DNA from: Spirosoma oryzae
GTDB lineage: Bacteria > Bacteroidota > Bacteroidia > Cytophagales > Spirosomataceae
Assembly (NCBI RefSeq): GCF_003002825.1
Contig: NZ_PVTE01000008.1
Coordinates: 62,001 to 126,000, forward strand
DNA: 64,000 nt
Reading direction: 5' to 3'
Part shown: positions 36,986 through 44,534 of the stretch, piece after piece
Layout of the letters: each line of letters begins with the position of its first letter
How positions within the stretch are numbered: the first letter of the stretch is position 1
The notes under the pieces: generated by a model
Told to the model about the DNA's origin: nothing
What the model saw: the letters and a program-made list of their open reading frames with translations, nothing else
Databases searched by the model: none
Position numbers and translations under genes: made by a program

Positions 36986-37792
36986 TCAGAACGTCATGCT
37001 GTTGATCTGTTTCTGATTGACGTAATCATACTGGTAGGTCGACAGGCTGCTGTCGTGCTGCTCTACCACCCGATACCCCCGGTACGCCGTTCCCCAGCTA
37101 CTACCAAAGTGTGCGTCGAACAGCAGCGCTGCCTGCCCGTAAAACAGACCCATGTCTTTGGTATGATCGTGGCCATGAAATACCGCCCGGATGGCGGGGA
37201 AGTCGTTCAGTACGTTGATAATATCCCCGCAGACGTCGGTACCCTGCGCGTTATGAATGAACGGGATGTGCATGAACAGAAACACGGGAATTCCGGTCCT
37301 GACCGTGGCCATCGCCTTGCGTAACCAGACGGCATCACCACACAGATAAGCCCCCGTTTCGTCGGACGTGTCGAGCAGGACCAGTGTTGCCTTTGGTAAC
37401 TCCACAACGTGATTGGTCGGGTATCCCCACAACTGCTGCCAGGTCGTCAGGCTCACCTGATCGTGGTTCCCGCGCGTGACATAATACCCAACCGGTAGCT
37501 TGTCGAGGTACGCTTTGGCCGCCGGCAACAGCCCGTTGTTACCCGTATGAATCAAGTCACCGTTGATGACGACGAAATCGAGCGGGCTGTTCTGGTGGAG
37601 CCTGGTCAGCGCGGCTACCAAATCCGTGTAGTAGGTATCGGATGGAGTGTTCGGCTCACCAAGGTGCCCGTCTGATGCCACGGCAAAGCGTAACGCAGGC
37701 ACCGGATCGCTGGACTGACATTGGCTCAAAAGTCCAACAGCGGCACTGCCCAGCGAAATTTGTATAAACGTACGTCGGTCAATAGCGATCAT
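36986..37792 (-). CDS. Exported calcineurin-like metallophosphoesterase
   Basis: 268 residues. The N-terminus MIAIDRRTFIQISLGSAAVGLLSQC has an RR dipeptide and a lipobox-like LSQC, so export by Tat and lipid attachment are both possible. The five metallophosphoesterase motifs are complete: SDGH, INGDLIHTG, RGNHDQ, MHIPF and GHDH. Substrate is not predictable; the family covers phosphodiesters, phosphomonoesters and lipid-linked substrates. First gene of the minus-strand unit with the beta-barrel and the GH18/NodB/GT2 fusion, so a role in polysaccharide or lipid-carrier metabolism is possible. Confidence 0.88.
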   Translation of the reverse strand: MIAIDRRTFIQISLGSAAVGLLSQCQSSDPVPALRFAVASDGHLGEPNTPSDTYYTDLVAALTRLHQNSPLDFVVINGDLIHTGNNGLLPAAKAYLDKLPVGYYVTRGNHDQVSLTTWQQLWGYPTNHVVELPKATLVLLDTSDETGAYLCGDAVWLRKAMATVRTGIPVFLFMHIPFIHNAQGTDVCGDIINVLNDFPAIRAVFHGHDHTKDMGLFYGQAALLFDAHFGSSWGTAYRGYRVVEQHDSSLSTYQYDYVNQKQINSMTF

Positions 37793-37904
37793 GAGGGAGT
37801 ACAGTTCGGATAAACAGGCCGACTGAACGCCCCCAAAGGACGTATTAGTACCTAAAAATGAAATTAATGGCTAGTTAAACGTCGATTAAGGGTCGCTTCA
37901 CCGT

Positions 37905-37952
37905 ACAAAAAAGAAAAGGCTTGTTTGTCAGCTAGTTGCCAACAAACAAGCC
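37905..37952 (-). terminator. Intrinsic terminator of the ATPase gene
   Basis: On the minus strand GGCTTGTTTGT (37942-37952) pairs with ACAAACAAGCC (37918-37928) around a 13-nt loop, followed by TTTTCTTTTTTG. It lies 58 bp after the ATPase stop codon. Confidence 0.8.
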
Positions 37953-38009
37953 ACGTTGTATAGCTACCCTACGGGTAAGCCTGCAACCGTTGCCGGCGGC
38001 TGTACTTAC

Positions 38010-39551
38010 CTAGTAACGATCATCGTCGTCTTCCTCCTCTTCATCGTCGTCCTTGCCGAAAGCCGAGTCAGCATTGAACATCGATCCAAGCAAGTCTTTG
38101 AACGACTGACCAGTATCCATAGCCTTCTTGCCGACCAGCGAATGTTCGGCGAGCCCGTGCAACGCGAACTCCATCATAAACAGTTTTTCGCCTTTGCCCA
38201 GCCGTGGGTGGAACTGATCGACCAGGTCGTCGAGTCCGTCGATGGTCTTCATCCGGGCTTCGTAATCGCGGTTGCTCAGGTCGTTCAGGATATCCATCGT
38301 GTTCCCGTCGCCGAACCAGTCGGTGATTTTCCGGTACGGGTTCCCGCGCTTGTCTTTCTTTGCTTTCTCCGGATTGGGAAAATACTGCAAAAACTGATTC
38401 CGAATGGCTTTCCCGATCAGGCTCTGCGCAACGATCACCGGCCCTTCGACTTCGCCTTCGTATACCAGCTCGACCTTACCACAAATGGCCGGGACGACCC
38501 CGTACAGATCGGCCACGCGTACCTGCGTCTCTTTCTCGCTGTTGAGCAATGCCCGGCGCTCGGCCGACGACAGCAGGTTTTCGTAAGCCGAAATCGTCAT
38601 ACGGGCCGATACACCCGACTTGGCATCGACATACTCACTCTCGCGCGCTTCCATCGCGATCTGCTCAATCAGGTCGGTAACGAGTTCGTTGGTTTTCACC
38701 ATGCTCTTCTGCTCATTTTTCACGATGGCTTCCTGCATGGTGATCTTCTTGCCGATTTCAATCGATTTCGGGTAGTGCGTTACGATCTGCGAATCGATCC
38801 GGTCTTTTAGTGGTGTCACGATGCTACCCCGGTTCGTATAGTCTTCCGGGTTAGCCGTAAACACGAACTGAATATCGAGCGGTAGCCGCAGTTTGAACCC
38901 CCGAATCTGAATATCGCCTTCCTGTAAAATGTTGAACAGCGATACCTGAATCCGGGCCTGCAAATCCGGCAACTCGTTGATAACGAAGATACAGCGGTTC
39001 GAGCGTGGAATCAGCCCGTAGTGAATCGTCCGCTCGTCGGAGTAAGGCAGCTTCAGTGTAGCCGCCTTGATCGGATCGACGTCACCGACCAGGTCAGCCA
39101 CCGATACGTCGGGCGTCGCCAATTTTTCGGTGTAGCGGTCGTTCCGGTGCATCCAAGCGACCGGTGTCTGATCGCCTTTCTCCGCAATCAGGTCGATGGC
39201 AAAGCGCGACAGGGGTTGCAACGGATCGTCGTTCAGCTCTGAACCCGCCACGACCGGTATGTATTCGTCGAGCAGATTAATCATCTGTCGGGCGATCCGG
39301 GTTTTAGCCTGCCCGCGCAAGCCCAGTAGGTTGATATGGTGCATCGACAGAATTGCCCGCTCTACGTCGGGAATAACCGTATCTTCGTACCCCCAGATGC
39401 CAGGAAAAACCACTTCTTTGGCCCGGATGCGCTCAATCAGGTTGTCGCGCAGTTCCTGTTTGATGGTTCGCGACTGATAGCCCGCAGCTTTCAGTTCGCC
39501 AAGCGTATTGATCTTTACTAAATTTGAGGCTTTCAGGCTTCTGTAGTTCAT
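38010..39551 (-). CDS. MoxR/magnesium-chelatase-like AAA+ ATPase
   Basis: 513 residues. The Walker A loop is G77-LRG-QAK83-T84, an atypical but family-consistent form; the Walker B strand CIFVINELPDLQ has N190-E191 where most AAA+ proteins have DE. Downstream are the arginine-finger region (PLKDRIDSQIVTHYP) and sensor segments. The C-terminus is helical and ends in a highly acidic tail (DDDEEEEDDDDRY). This is the ATPase type that works with a cytoplasmic VWA protein; the VWA partner candidate is at 17756-18862. Substrate unknown; related pairs insert metals or remodel complexes. The gene has its own terminator. Confidence 0.88.
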   Translation of the reverse strand: MNYRSLKASNLVKINTLGELKAAGYQSRTIKQELRDNLIERIRAKEVVFPGIWGYEDTVIPDVERAILSMHHINLLGLRGQAKTRIARQMINLLDEYIPVVAGSELNDDPLQPLSRFAIDLIAEKGDQTPVAWMHRNDRYTEKLATPDVSVADLVGDVDPIKAATLKLPYSDERTIHYGLIPRSNRCIFVINELPDLQARIQVSLFNILQEGDIQIRGFKLRLPLDIQFVFTANPEDYTNRGSIVTPLKDRIDSQIVTHYPKSIEIGKKITMQEAIVKNEQKSMVKTNELVTDLIEQIAMEARESEYVDAKSGVSARMTISAYENLLSSAERRALLNSEKETQVRVADLYGVVPAICGKVELVYEGEVEGPVIVAQSLIGKAIRNQFLQYFPNPEKAKKDKRGNPYRKITDWFGDGNTMDILNDLSNRDYEARMKTIDGLDDLVDQFHPRLGKGEKLFMMEFALHGLAEHSLVGKKAMDTGQSFKDLLGSMFNADSAFGKDDDEEEEDDDDRY

Positions 39552-39739
39552 TGGATATTAAGCAGCTAGGCGGATGATACTGTTGACAACAAGGCCGTTC
39601 GGACAGGCAACGCCGGTAGCCTGTGCCCCGTACTCATCCCATACAAAAGCTAACAGGCTTTATCTCTAAATGGTTTTTGGACCTCGAAATTGGCTACTTT
39701 TACCATTCATGCGCTGGACAAGACCGTCCGTTGCTGTCT

Positions 39740-41545
39740 ATGAAATCTAGTTTACCCCGCTCCTTCCTCCCCGTCATCTGTGCGCTATTGCTGGCTGCAT
39801 GTCGCATTCAGAAGGCCCCACCCGAACTACTCAGCGCTACGCCGGACTCTGTTTTTGTCGGGCAACCGATCACGCTGTCGGGCAACCAGTTCGGCTCCGA
39901 GCCATCCGTAACCTTCGTCAACGTTCGCGACAAGTCGTCACTGGCTGGGCGGGTCGTCAGTGCCACGACCAACACCATTCAGGTAACCGTACCCCTGATT
40001 GCACCCGGCCAGACATCCGTACGCGTGGGTAACGACCAGGGATCTTCCGACCCGGTGCCCATCACGATTCTTCAGCCGACACCAGCGCTGACCACCCTTA
40101 CCCCCGCCAACGGGCTACCTGGTTCGACGGTCGTTATCACGGGGCAATACCTCAATCAGATTCGCACGATACGGTTCAATCAGCTCGCAGCCGTCATTCA
40201 GGACAGCACCGATACCAAGCTGACCTTGCAGGTTCCGTCGGGCATTCAGCGCGGGCCGACGTTTATCGTCGTGGATACCAAGGGGGGCTCCTTTTCGGTA
40301 CCCTTCATCGTCGCCGGCACTCCGCAGATTACGGCGCTGTCGACCCGTCAGATACGGCCCGGTGCGGAGTTGATCGTGCAGGGTGTCAACCTGAGCGACG
40401 GTGTTGTCAGCATCAATGGCCTGGCCACAAACCGCGATCAGACGATTGTTCAGGATAACCAGATCAAAACCATCGTGCCCGAAAACGCGACATCGGGCAA
40501 AGTCACCGTAACGGTATTCGAGAAGCTGATTGCTACCAGTACCGACAGCCTGCGCGTCATCCGGCCGCCGGCTATCACGAGCATCAGTTCAAACGATGGT
40601 ATCGCTGGCGACCGGATTCAGCTGGCCGGTCTCAACCTCAGCGACATCACCACGTTGACCTTCAACGCAACCGCTGTTCCGTTCCGGGTCCTGACACCGT
40701 CGTTGCTGGAAGCCACATTACCGGCCCTCGGCCAGGCGGGCAACTATACCATCGGGGTGAGCAGCGTGGGGGGCACGGCTCAGTTTTCCCAGCCATTTGT
40801 GTACTATGTTGCCCCCAGCAACCTGTCGCTCAGTCCGGCCCGCACTATCGCCGAGCAGAACATTTCTGTACTAGGCACCAGTGTTTATCGCATCACAGAC
40901 GTCAGGATCAATAATCAGTCCGTACCGATCATCGGCCGTACCGAAGGATCGGCCGTACAAATCGGCATCCCGGCGGGTACAGTCAGTGGCCCCGTCACTG
41001 TCGTCAACCGGGCGGGTCAGGCGACGACAGCCGCCCCACTGACCATAGTCCAGCGCCCCGTCGTGACCAACCTGGTTCCCGCCAAAGCCCGGCCCGGCGA
41101 ACGGGTCGTTATCACGGGCAGCTTCCTGCAAAACGCTCAGTTTTATTTCTTCAATACCAGCACTCCTGCGTCCGATGGTGGCAGAAACGAAGATAACGAA
41201 CGCTGGATACTCGTGCCATCCAATGCACAGAGCGGCCCCATTCGCGTAACGAACATATCGGGCGAGAGTACGCAGACCGATGCTTTCACGGTCATTCGCC
41301 CCGTAACGATCACTGACTTTACGCCAAAGTCGGCCAAAATCGGGACAGCGGTAATTGTCTCGGGACAGAATTTGAGCAGCGTGACGAGCGTACGTGTCAA
41401 TGGTGGGGTGTTGGCTGCGCCGTTCCAGGTATCAGGGACCAGTCTGGTCGTAACGATTCCATCCGGTACGGTCGTCGGGCAAATCTGCTTGACCAATGAC
41501 GCTGGCACAACCTGCACCACGGCTAATTTCACGCCAATCAACTAG
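39740..41545 (+). CDS. IPT/TIG-repeat lipoprotein
   Basis: The start at 39740 places a lipoprotein signal directly at the N-terminus (MKSSLPRSFLPVICALLLAAC, lipobox LAAC), giving 601 residues; an upstream start would add 39 residues with no known role. At least seven IPT/TIG immunoglobulin-like modules follow, each starting near a P..(T/S)..(T/S)P motif and the strand G..V.I.G..L (for example TVVITGQYLNQ, ERVVITGSFLQN, TAVIVSGQNLSS). Such lipoproteins are mostly surface-exposed glycan-binding or structural proteins in Bacteroidota. No SusC/SusD partner is adjacent, so polysaccharide uptake is not suggested. It converges with the DUF892 gene across a 24-bp perfect hairpin. Confidence 0.85.
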   Translation: MKSSLPRSFLPVICALLLAACRIQKAPPELLSATPDSVFVGQPITLSGNQFGSEPSVTFVNVRDKSSLAGRVVSATTNTIQVTVPLIAPGQTSVRVGNDQGSSDPVPITILQPTPALTTLTPANGLPGSTVVITGQYLNQIRTIRFNQLAAVIQDSTDTKLTLQVPSGIQRGPTFIVVDTKGGSFSVPFIVAGTPQITALSTRQIRPGAELIVQGVNLSDGVVSINGLATNRDQTIVQDNQIKTIVPENATSGKVTVTVFEKLIATSTDSLRVIRPPAITSISSNDGIAGDRIQLAGLNLSDITTLTFNATAVPFRVLTPSLLEATLPALGQAGNYTIGVSSVGGTAQFSQPFVYYVAPSNLSLSPARTIAEQNISVLGTSVYRITDVRINNQSVPIIGRTEGSAVQIGIPAGTVSGPVTVVNRAGQATTAAPLTIVQRPVVTNLVPAKARPGERVVITGSFLQNAQFYFFNTSTPASDGGRNEDNERWILVPSNAQSGPIRVTNISGESTQTDAFTVIRPVTITDFTPKSAKIGTAVIVSGQNLSSVTSVRVNGGVLAAPFQVSGTSLVVTIPSGTVVGQICLTNDAGTTCTTANFTPIN

Positions 41546-41555
41546 CCAAATACCG

Positions 41556-41608
41556 ACAAGACAACGCCCCCGGTCGACACACTTTGTCGACCGGGGGCGT
41601 TGTCTTGT
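41556..41608. terminator. Bidirectional terminator, perfect 24-bp stem
   Basis: 41556-41579 (ACAAGACAACGCCCCCGGTC then GACA) is the exact reverse complement of 41585-41608, with loop CACTT. Almost no U-tract (TTGTT only). It lies 10 bp after the IPT gene and 13 bp after the convergent DUF892 gene. Confidence 0.85.
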
Positions 41609-41621
41609 TATCACGCACCGA

Positions 41622-42263
41622 TTATATGCCGAGCGTACCGCCCATGGTCACGTTGGTATGGGGATCGTCGGGATTGAAGTGTGGTGTCCGCCCCTCGTGA
41701 TGACTACCGGGCGTTTCCTCTTCCTTCGCCTGCTGATTCACGAACGACTCGGCCAGCTCCGTCAATTTCCGGTCGGTTGCTTTTTCTTCTTCCAGGGTCT
41801 GCGCCAGCAATTCGGCCGATTGATTGAAGCCCAACACACGGGCCAGCGTCAGCAGTGATCCGTAGGCGGCAATCTCCAGATGCTCGGTTTTCTGCGCGAC
41901 AATAATCAACGCAGCGTCACGCGTGAGCGAACCCTCTTCTGTATCGTTGATAACTGTTTGCGCGTCCTCGATAAGTCCATCCACGGCTTTACTGGCGTGC
42001 TGCCCGGCAGCGATGCTCAGAATGCGAAATATATCGTCGATCCGGCTAATCTGCTCACGGGTCTCTTCCTGATGCTGTAGAAAAGCGGCCCGTACCTCGT
42101 CGCTGGTTGCTGCACTGGCCTGCTTTGTCAGCGCATCAACGATCTGTTTCTCTGTGTAATAAACGCTCTTCAGTTCCGTAATGAACAGGTCGCGTAATCC
42201 CTCGTCAGCTGCGGAATCATTGCCGCTAAAAAAGGCTGTTATTTGATCGGTTAGCGATGCCAT
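41622..42263 (-). CDS. DUF892/YciE-YciF ferritin-like protein
   Basis: 213 residues. The ferritin-like four-helix core has the family pattern: GLRDLFITELKSVYYTEKQIVDAL, AFLQHQEETREQISRIDDIF and AQKTEHLEIAAYGSLLTLARVLG, with glutamates and histidines in the positions expected for a di-metal site. The last 30 residues are an unstructured His/Asp-rich tail (GSHHEGRTPHFNPDD). The family is linked to stress and stationary-phase responses in several bacteria, but its reaction is not known. Single gene; shares a bidirectional terminator with the IPT lipoprotein. Confidence 0.9.
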   Translation of the reverse strand: MASLTDQITAFFSGNDSAADEGLRDLFITELKSVYYTEKQIVDALTKQASAATSDEVRAAFLQHQEETREQISRIDDIFRILSIAAGQHASKAVDGLIEDAQTVINDTEEGSLTRDAALIIVAQKTEHLEIAAYGSLLTLARVLGFNQSAELLAQTLEEEKATDRKLTELAESFVNQQAKEEETPGSHHEGRTPHFNPDDPHTNVTMGGTLGI

Positions 42264-42443
42264 AAGCCATGCGTAGTTTGGTGTATCCAGGGTATCGCTG
42301 ATCTTTCATAGCAAATCAAAGTCCACCTTCTGACTATCAACCACTTACCTAAAATACGCACTTGACATTGTTGCTATTTTTCTACGGTGTGTTTGGCTCC
42401 TCTACACCATAAATGCCCACAGCGCGTCATTCGCCTTGACACG

Positions 42444-43454
42444 TCAGGGCTGGACAGTGACGGCGAAACTGCACCCAAGGTTATAGTTCTGTCCGCCATC
42501 CGACGATACCTGTAGAATGGCGTTGTACGTTCCCGCGACTTTTGGCGTTCCGGCTCCTTTCAGTGTAACCTGTTGCGGTTTTCCTACCTGAGCCGTCGTA
42601 AATACCGTACTGCTGTTGACCAGCGAAAACGTATTCGATGCATCGGGGGCATAAACGATGCTGATGAAGTCATACTTACCCGCCACCTTAGGCACAATGG
42701 TAATCTGCTTGGTGTTACTCGTGCTATCGAGCGCCTGATTAACTTTATACGTTCCCTTCAACGGCGCACTGCAGTCGATGTAATTGTAGGCCGTCACACT
42801 GAAGCTACATACCTGATTCTCGACCGTTACCGAAAACGAGTTTGTTCCAGCGGCTTCCGGCGTACCGTTGCTCTGTAGTGTCACCGTCTGTGGTTTCCCT
42901 ACCTGAGCCGCCGTGAACGATCCTGACGCGCTGAAGCTGTAGCCATTAGCAACGTTTGTAGTGGCAGAATACGTCCCCGCCGAACCAGGCGTTATGGTAA
43001 TTTGCTTGTTGTTGCCAGCTGTCAGACTGGTATTGGTGTAGTACACACCCGCAGCCGAGGTCGTCGCTTTACAATCAAGTGCGCTGATGATCGTAGCACC
43101 GGGCAAGGGGCTTAATTTATTCCACTGAAAGTTGTACCAGTAGTACAGACCGGGCGTCACCGCATAGTTGCCAGTAGTTGTGGCGGTATTGAACACCAGC
43201 ATACCATCCGAAGGCGTACCCGTTAAGGTCCATGTGGCATAGTTCGTCAGCGCAACGGTGGGCAGTAACATGCCCCTGTACGTGTTATCAGGATAAGGCC
43301 CTGACTTTACCTCAAGCGCAGCCGCCGTATTGAGCGGGTCTTTAGACGGAGCGCCAATGCGAATCTGCGCATGTCCTCGCAGGCATATCACGCAGATTAT
43401 CAGCGTAAGTGACCAATAAAACAACCGATTAACAGGAGAGTAAATTTTTATCAT
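42444..43454 (-). CDS. Secreted surface protein with two Ig-like repeats
   Basis: The ATG at 43454 (MIKIYSPVNRL) is the start; two codons upstream there is only a TTG. The product has 336 residues with a signal sequence ending near GHAQ. Residues about 30-115 form a conserved-looking head (NTAAALEVKSGPY, YRGMLLPTVALT, SDGMLVFNTATT, TPGLYYWYNFQW) common to Bacteroidota surface proteins, then two similar beta modules: SFTAAQVGKPQTVTLQSNGTP and FTTAQVGKPQQVTLKGAGTPK mark their equivalent strands. No sorting domain or lipobox. Function unknown; adhesive or structural by style. Confidence 0.72.
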   Translation of the reverse strand: MIKIYSPVNRLFYWSLTLIICVICLRGHAQIRIGAPSKDPLNTAAALEVKSGPYPDNTYRGMLLPTVALTNYATWTLTGTPSDGMLVFNTATTTGNYAVTPGLYYWYNFQWNKLSPLPGATIISALDCKATTSAAGVYYTNTSLTAGNNKQITITPGSAGTYSATTNVANGYSFSASGSFTAAQVGKPQTVTLQSNGTPEAAGTNSFSVTVENQVCSFSVTAYNYIDCSAPLKGTYKVNQALDSTSNTKQITIVPKVAGKYDFISIVYAPDASNTFSLVNSSTVFTTAQVGKPQQVTLKGAGTPKVAGTYNAILQVSSDGGQNYNLGCSFAVTVQP

Positions 43455-44245
43455 AACCAAAGCGATATACTACACGCACTGGTACCAACTCCCGTGCCTG
43501 ATTAACTTAAAAAGCCTAAATTTTTAGTAAAAAAAACGCAGACAGTGAGAAAGAGCTGAAGAACTCATACCTGCAACGAGCTAAACAACTGGGTTGTGAA
43601 CGATACGGAAATGAAAATACCAGCAATAAAATACTGATTATCAGCACTATATTTTGAACTCAAGCAGACGTATTCGGGAAATAGAATTGGGAAGGTGTCT
43701 ACATTGATGAGCGCTGATTCAACTTTCCGGCACGGATGGAGCTTCTGGGGCGTCTATGGCAGCGACTCAAACCACTTCTGTTCGTAACCAGTGCAGCAAG
43801 AGTGGCATACACTATTCATCACGCTTCAAAGTCGGGTTGCAGGTACTACTGCGAAGGTTTTGGCGCCATTGATCGATGTTGTACGTCGGTGGTAAATGAC
43901 ATGCCGACGCTACGGCACGCCACAAGTGTACCAGGTCACGACAACAAACACGTTACCGGGTGACGACGTAATTGACTGAATCAATGGTCAGCCCCACCTA
44001 CCCCGCTGTAAATCCATCGTCAGCCGGCCACGTTGACCATTGATTCAGTCGATTTTTAGCGACTTTGACTGGTTTGCTCCGGTTCATCTGCCTAAGCCAG
44101 CCAGAACTCTATAATTCCTGCTCAGGCTGTACCGCAAGTGCATTTGTCTTCGGGAAGGTATGCTGTTCTTATCGGTCTAACGATACATCGGCAAAAACAC
44201 CGTGTAGAACAATGGCGTAAGTGACTGATTGCAAGCATAAAACGC
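43455..44245. other. Gene-poor intergenic region beside tRNA-Glu
   Basis: About 790 bp without a convincing gene. The left 230 bp are AT-rich and hold the promoter of the minus-strand surface gene. A 75-codon frame at 43736-43963 lacks any recognisable feature. A long inverted repeat (43974-44050) lies right after it. I see no homology to an integrase or transposase, but decayed sequence would not be recognised by eye. Confidence 0.5.
43974..44050. repeat. 17-bp perfect inverted repeat with 43-nt spacer
   Basis: GACTGAATCAATGGTCA (43974-43990) is the exact reverse complement of 44034-44050; four more outer bases pair with one mismatch (AATT/GATT). It is followed on the + strand by GATTTTTAG. 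It could be a miniature element or a terminator remnant. Confidence 0.65.
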
Positions 44246-44269
44246 AAAAAACCCACCGGTGAGGGTGGG
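44246..44269 (-). terminator. Intrinsic terminator of tRNA-Glu
   Basis: On the minus strand CCCACC and GGTGGG form a 6-bp stem with loop CTCACC, followed by TTTTTT (44246-44251). It lies 20 bp past the tRNA 3' end. Confidence 0.75.
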
Positions 44270-44288
44270 CTTCTGCTTGATCGTTAGG

Positions 44289-44360
44289 TGACCGATACGG
44301 GAATCGAACCCGTGTTACCGCCGTGAAAGGGCGATGTCCTAACCGCTAGACGAATCGGCC
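44289..44360 (-). tRNA. tRNA-Glu (TTC)
   Basis: On the minus strand the gene starts GGCCGATTCGTCTAGCGG and ends CCCGTATCGGTCA. Acceptor stem GGCCGAT pairs with ATCGGTC (one G-U); the anticodon arm is CGCC-CTTTCAC-GGCG with anticodon TTC; the T arm is ACGGG-TTCGATT-CCCGT. 72 nt, with discriminator A and no encoded CCA (next bases CCT). Confidence 0.96.
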
Positions 44361-44503
44361 GTCTTTGTTGAAAGACCCACTCAGTTGCTTTTTTCAGCCG
44401 CTGTAGTGGCGAATCGTGGTGCAAATGTAGGGCGATCTTTTGACAATGCAAGCACACGGCAAAAAAAAGTTTTTCAAAAAACCACCTTTGCGCCTTTTAC
44501 GCC

Positions 44504-44511
44504 TATTTTTG
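44504..44511 (+). promoter_or_regulatory. Probable -7 box of the M14 peptidase gene
   Basis: TATTTTTG fits TAnnTTTG and ends 23 bp before the ATG at 44535. It is the same octamer as the box upstream of the toxin-antitoxin operon. A TTTG at 44487-44490 is closer (13 bp) than normal for a -33 element. Confidence 0.45.
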
Positions 44512-44534
44512 AGACAGTTAGCGATTCCCTTTTC

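Noticed and set aside
39740-41545. SusD-like or polysaccharide-utilisation locus component
   Set aside because: IPT/TIG repeats are present, but no SusC/TonB receptor or SusD gene is adjacent.
41432-41858. Two frames on opposite strands that both contain RQRPRSTxxVDRGRCLV
   Set aside because: The shared peptide is the translation of the perfect 24-bp terminator palindrome, which reads alike on both strands.
43736-43963. 75-codon frame in the gene-poor region
   Set aside because: No signal peptide, domain or recognisable composition; His/Cys scatter looks random. The following inverted repeat alone is not enough to call it.
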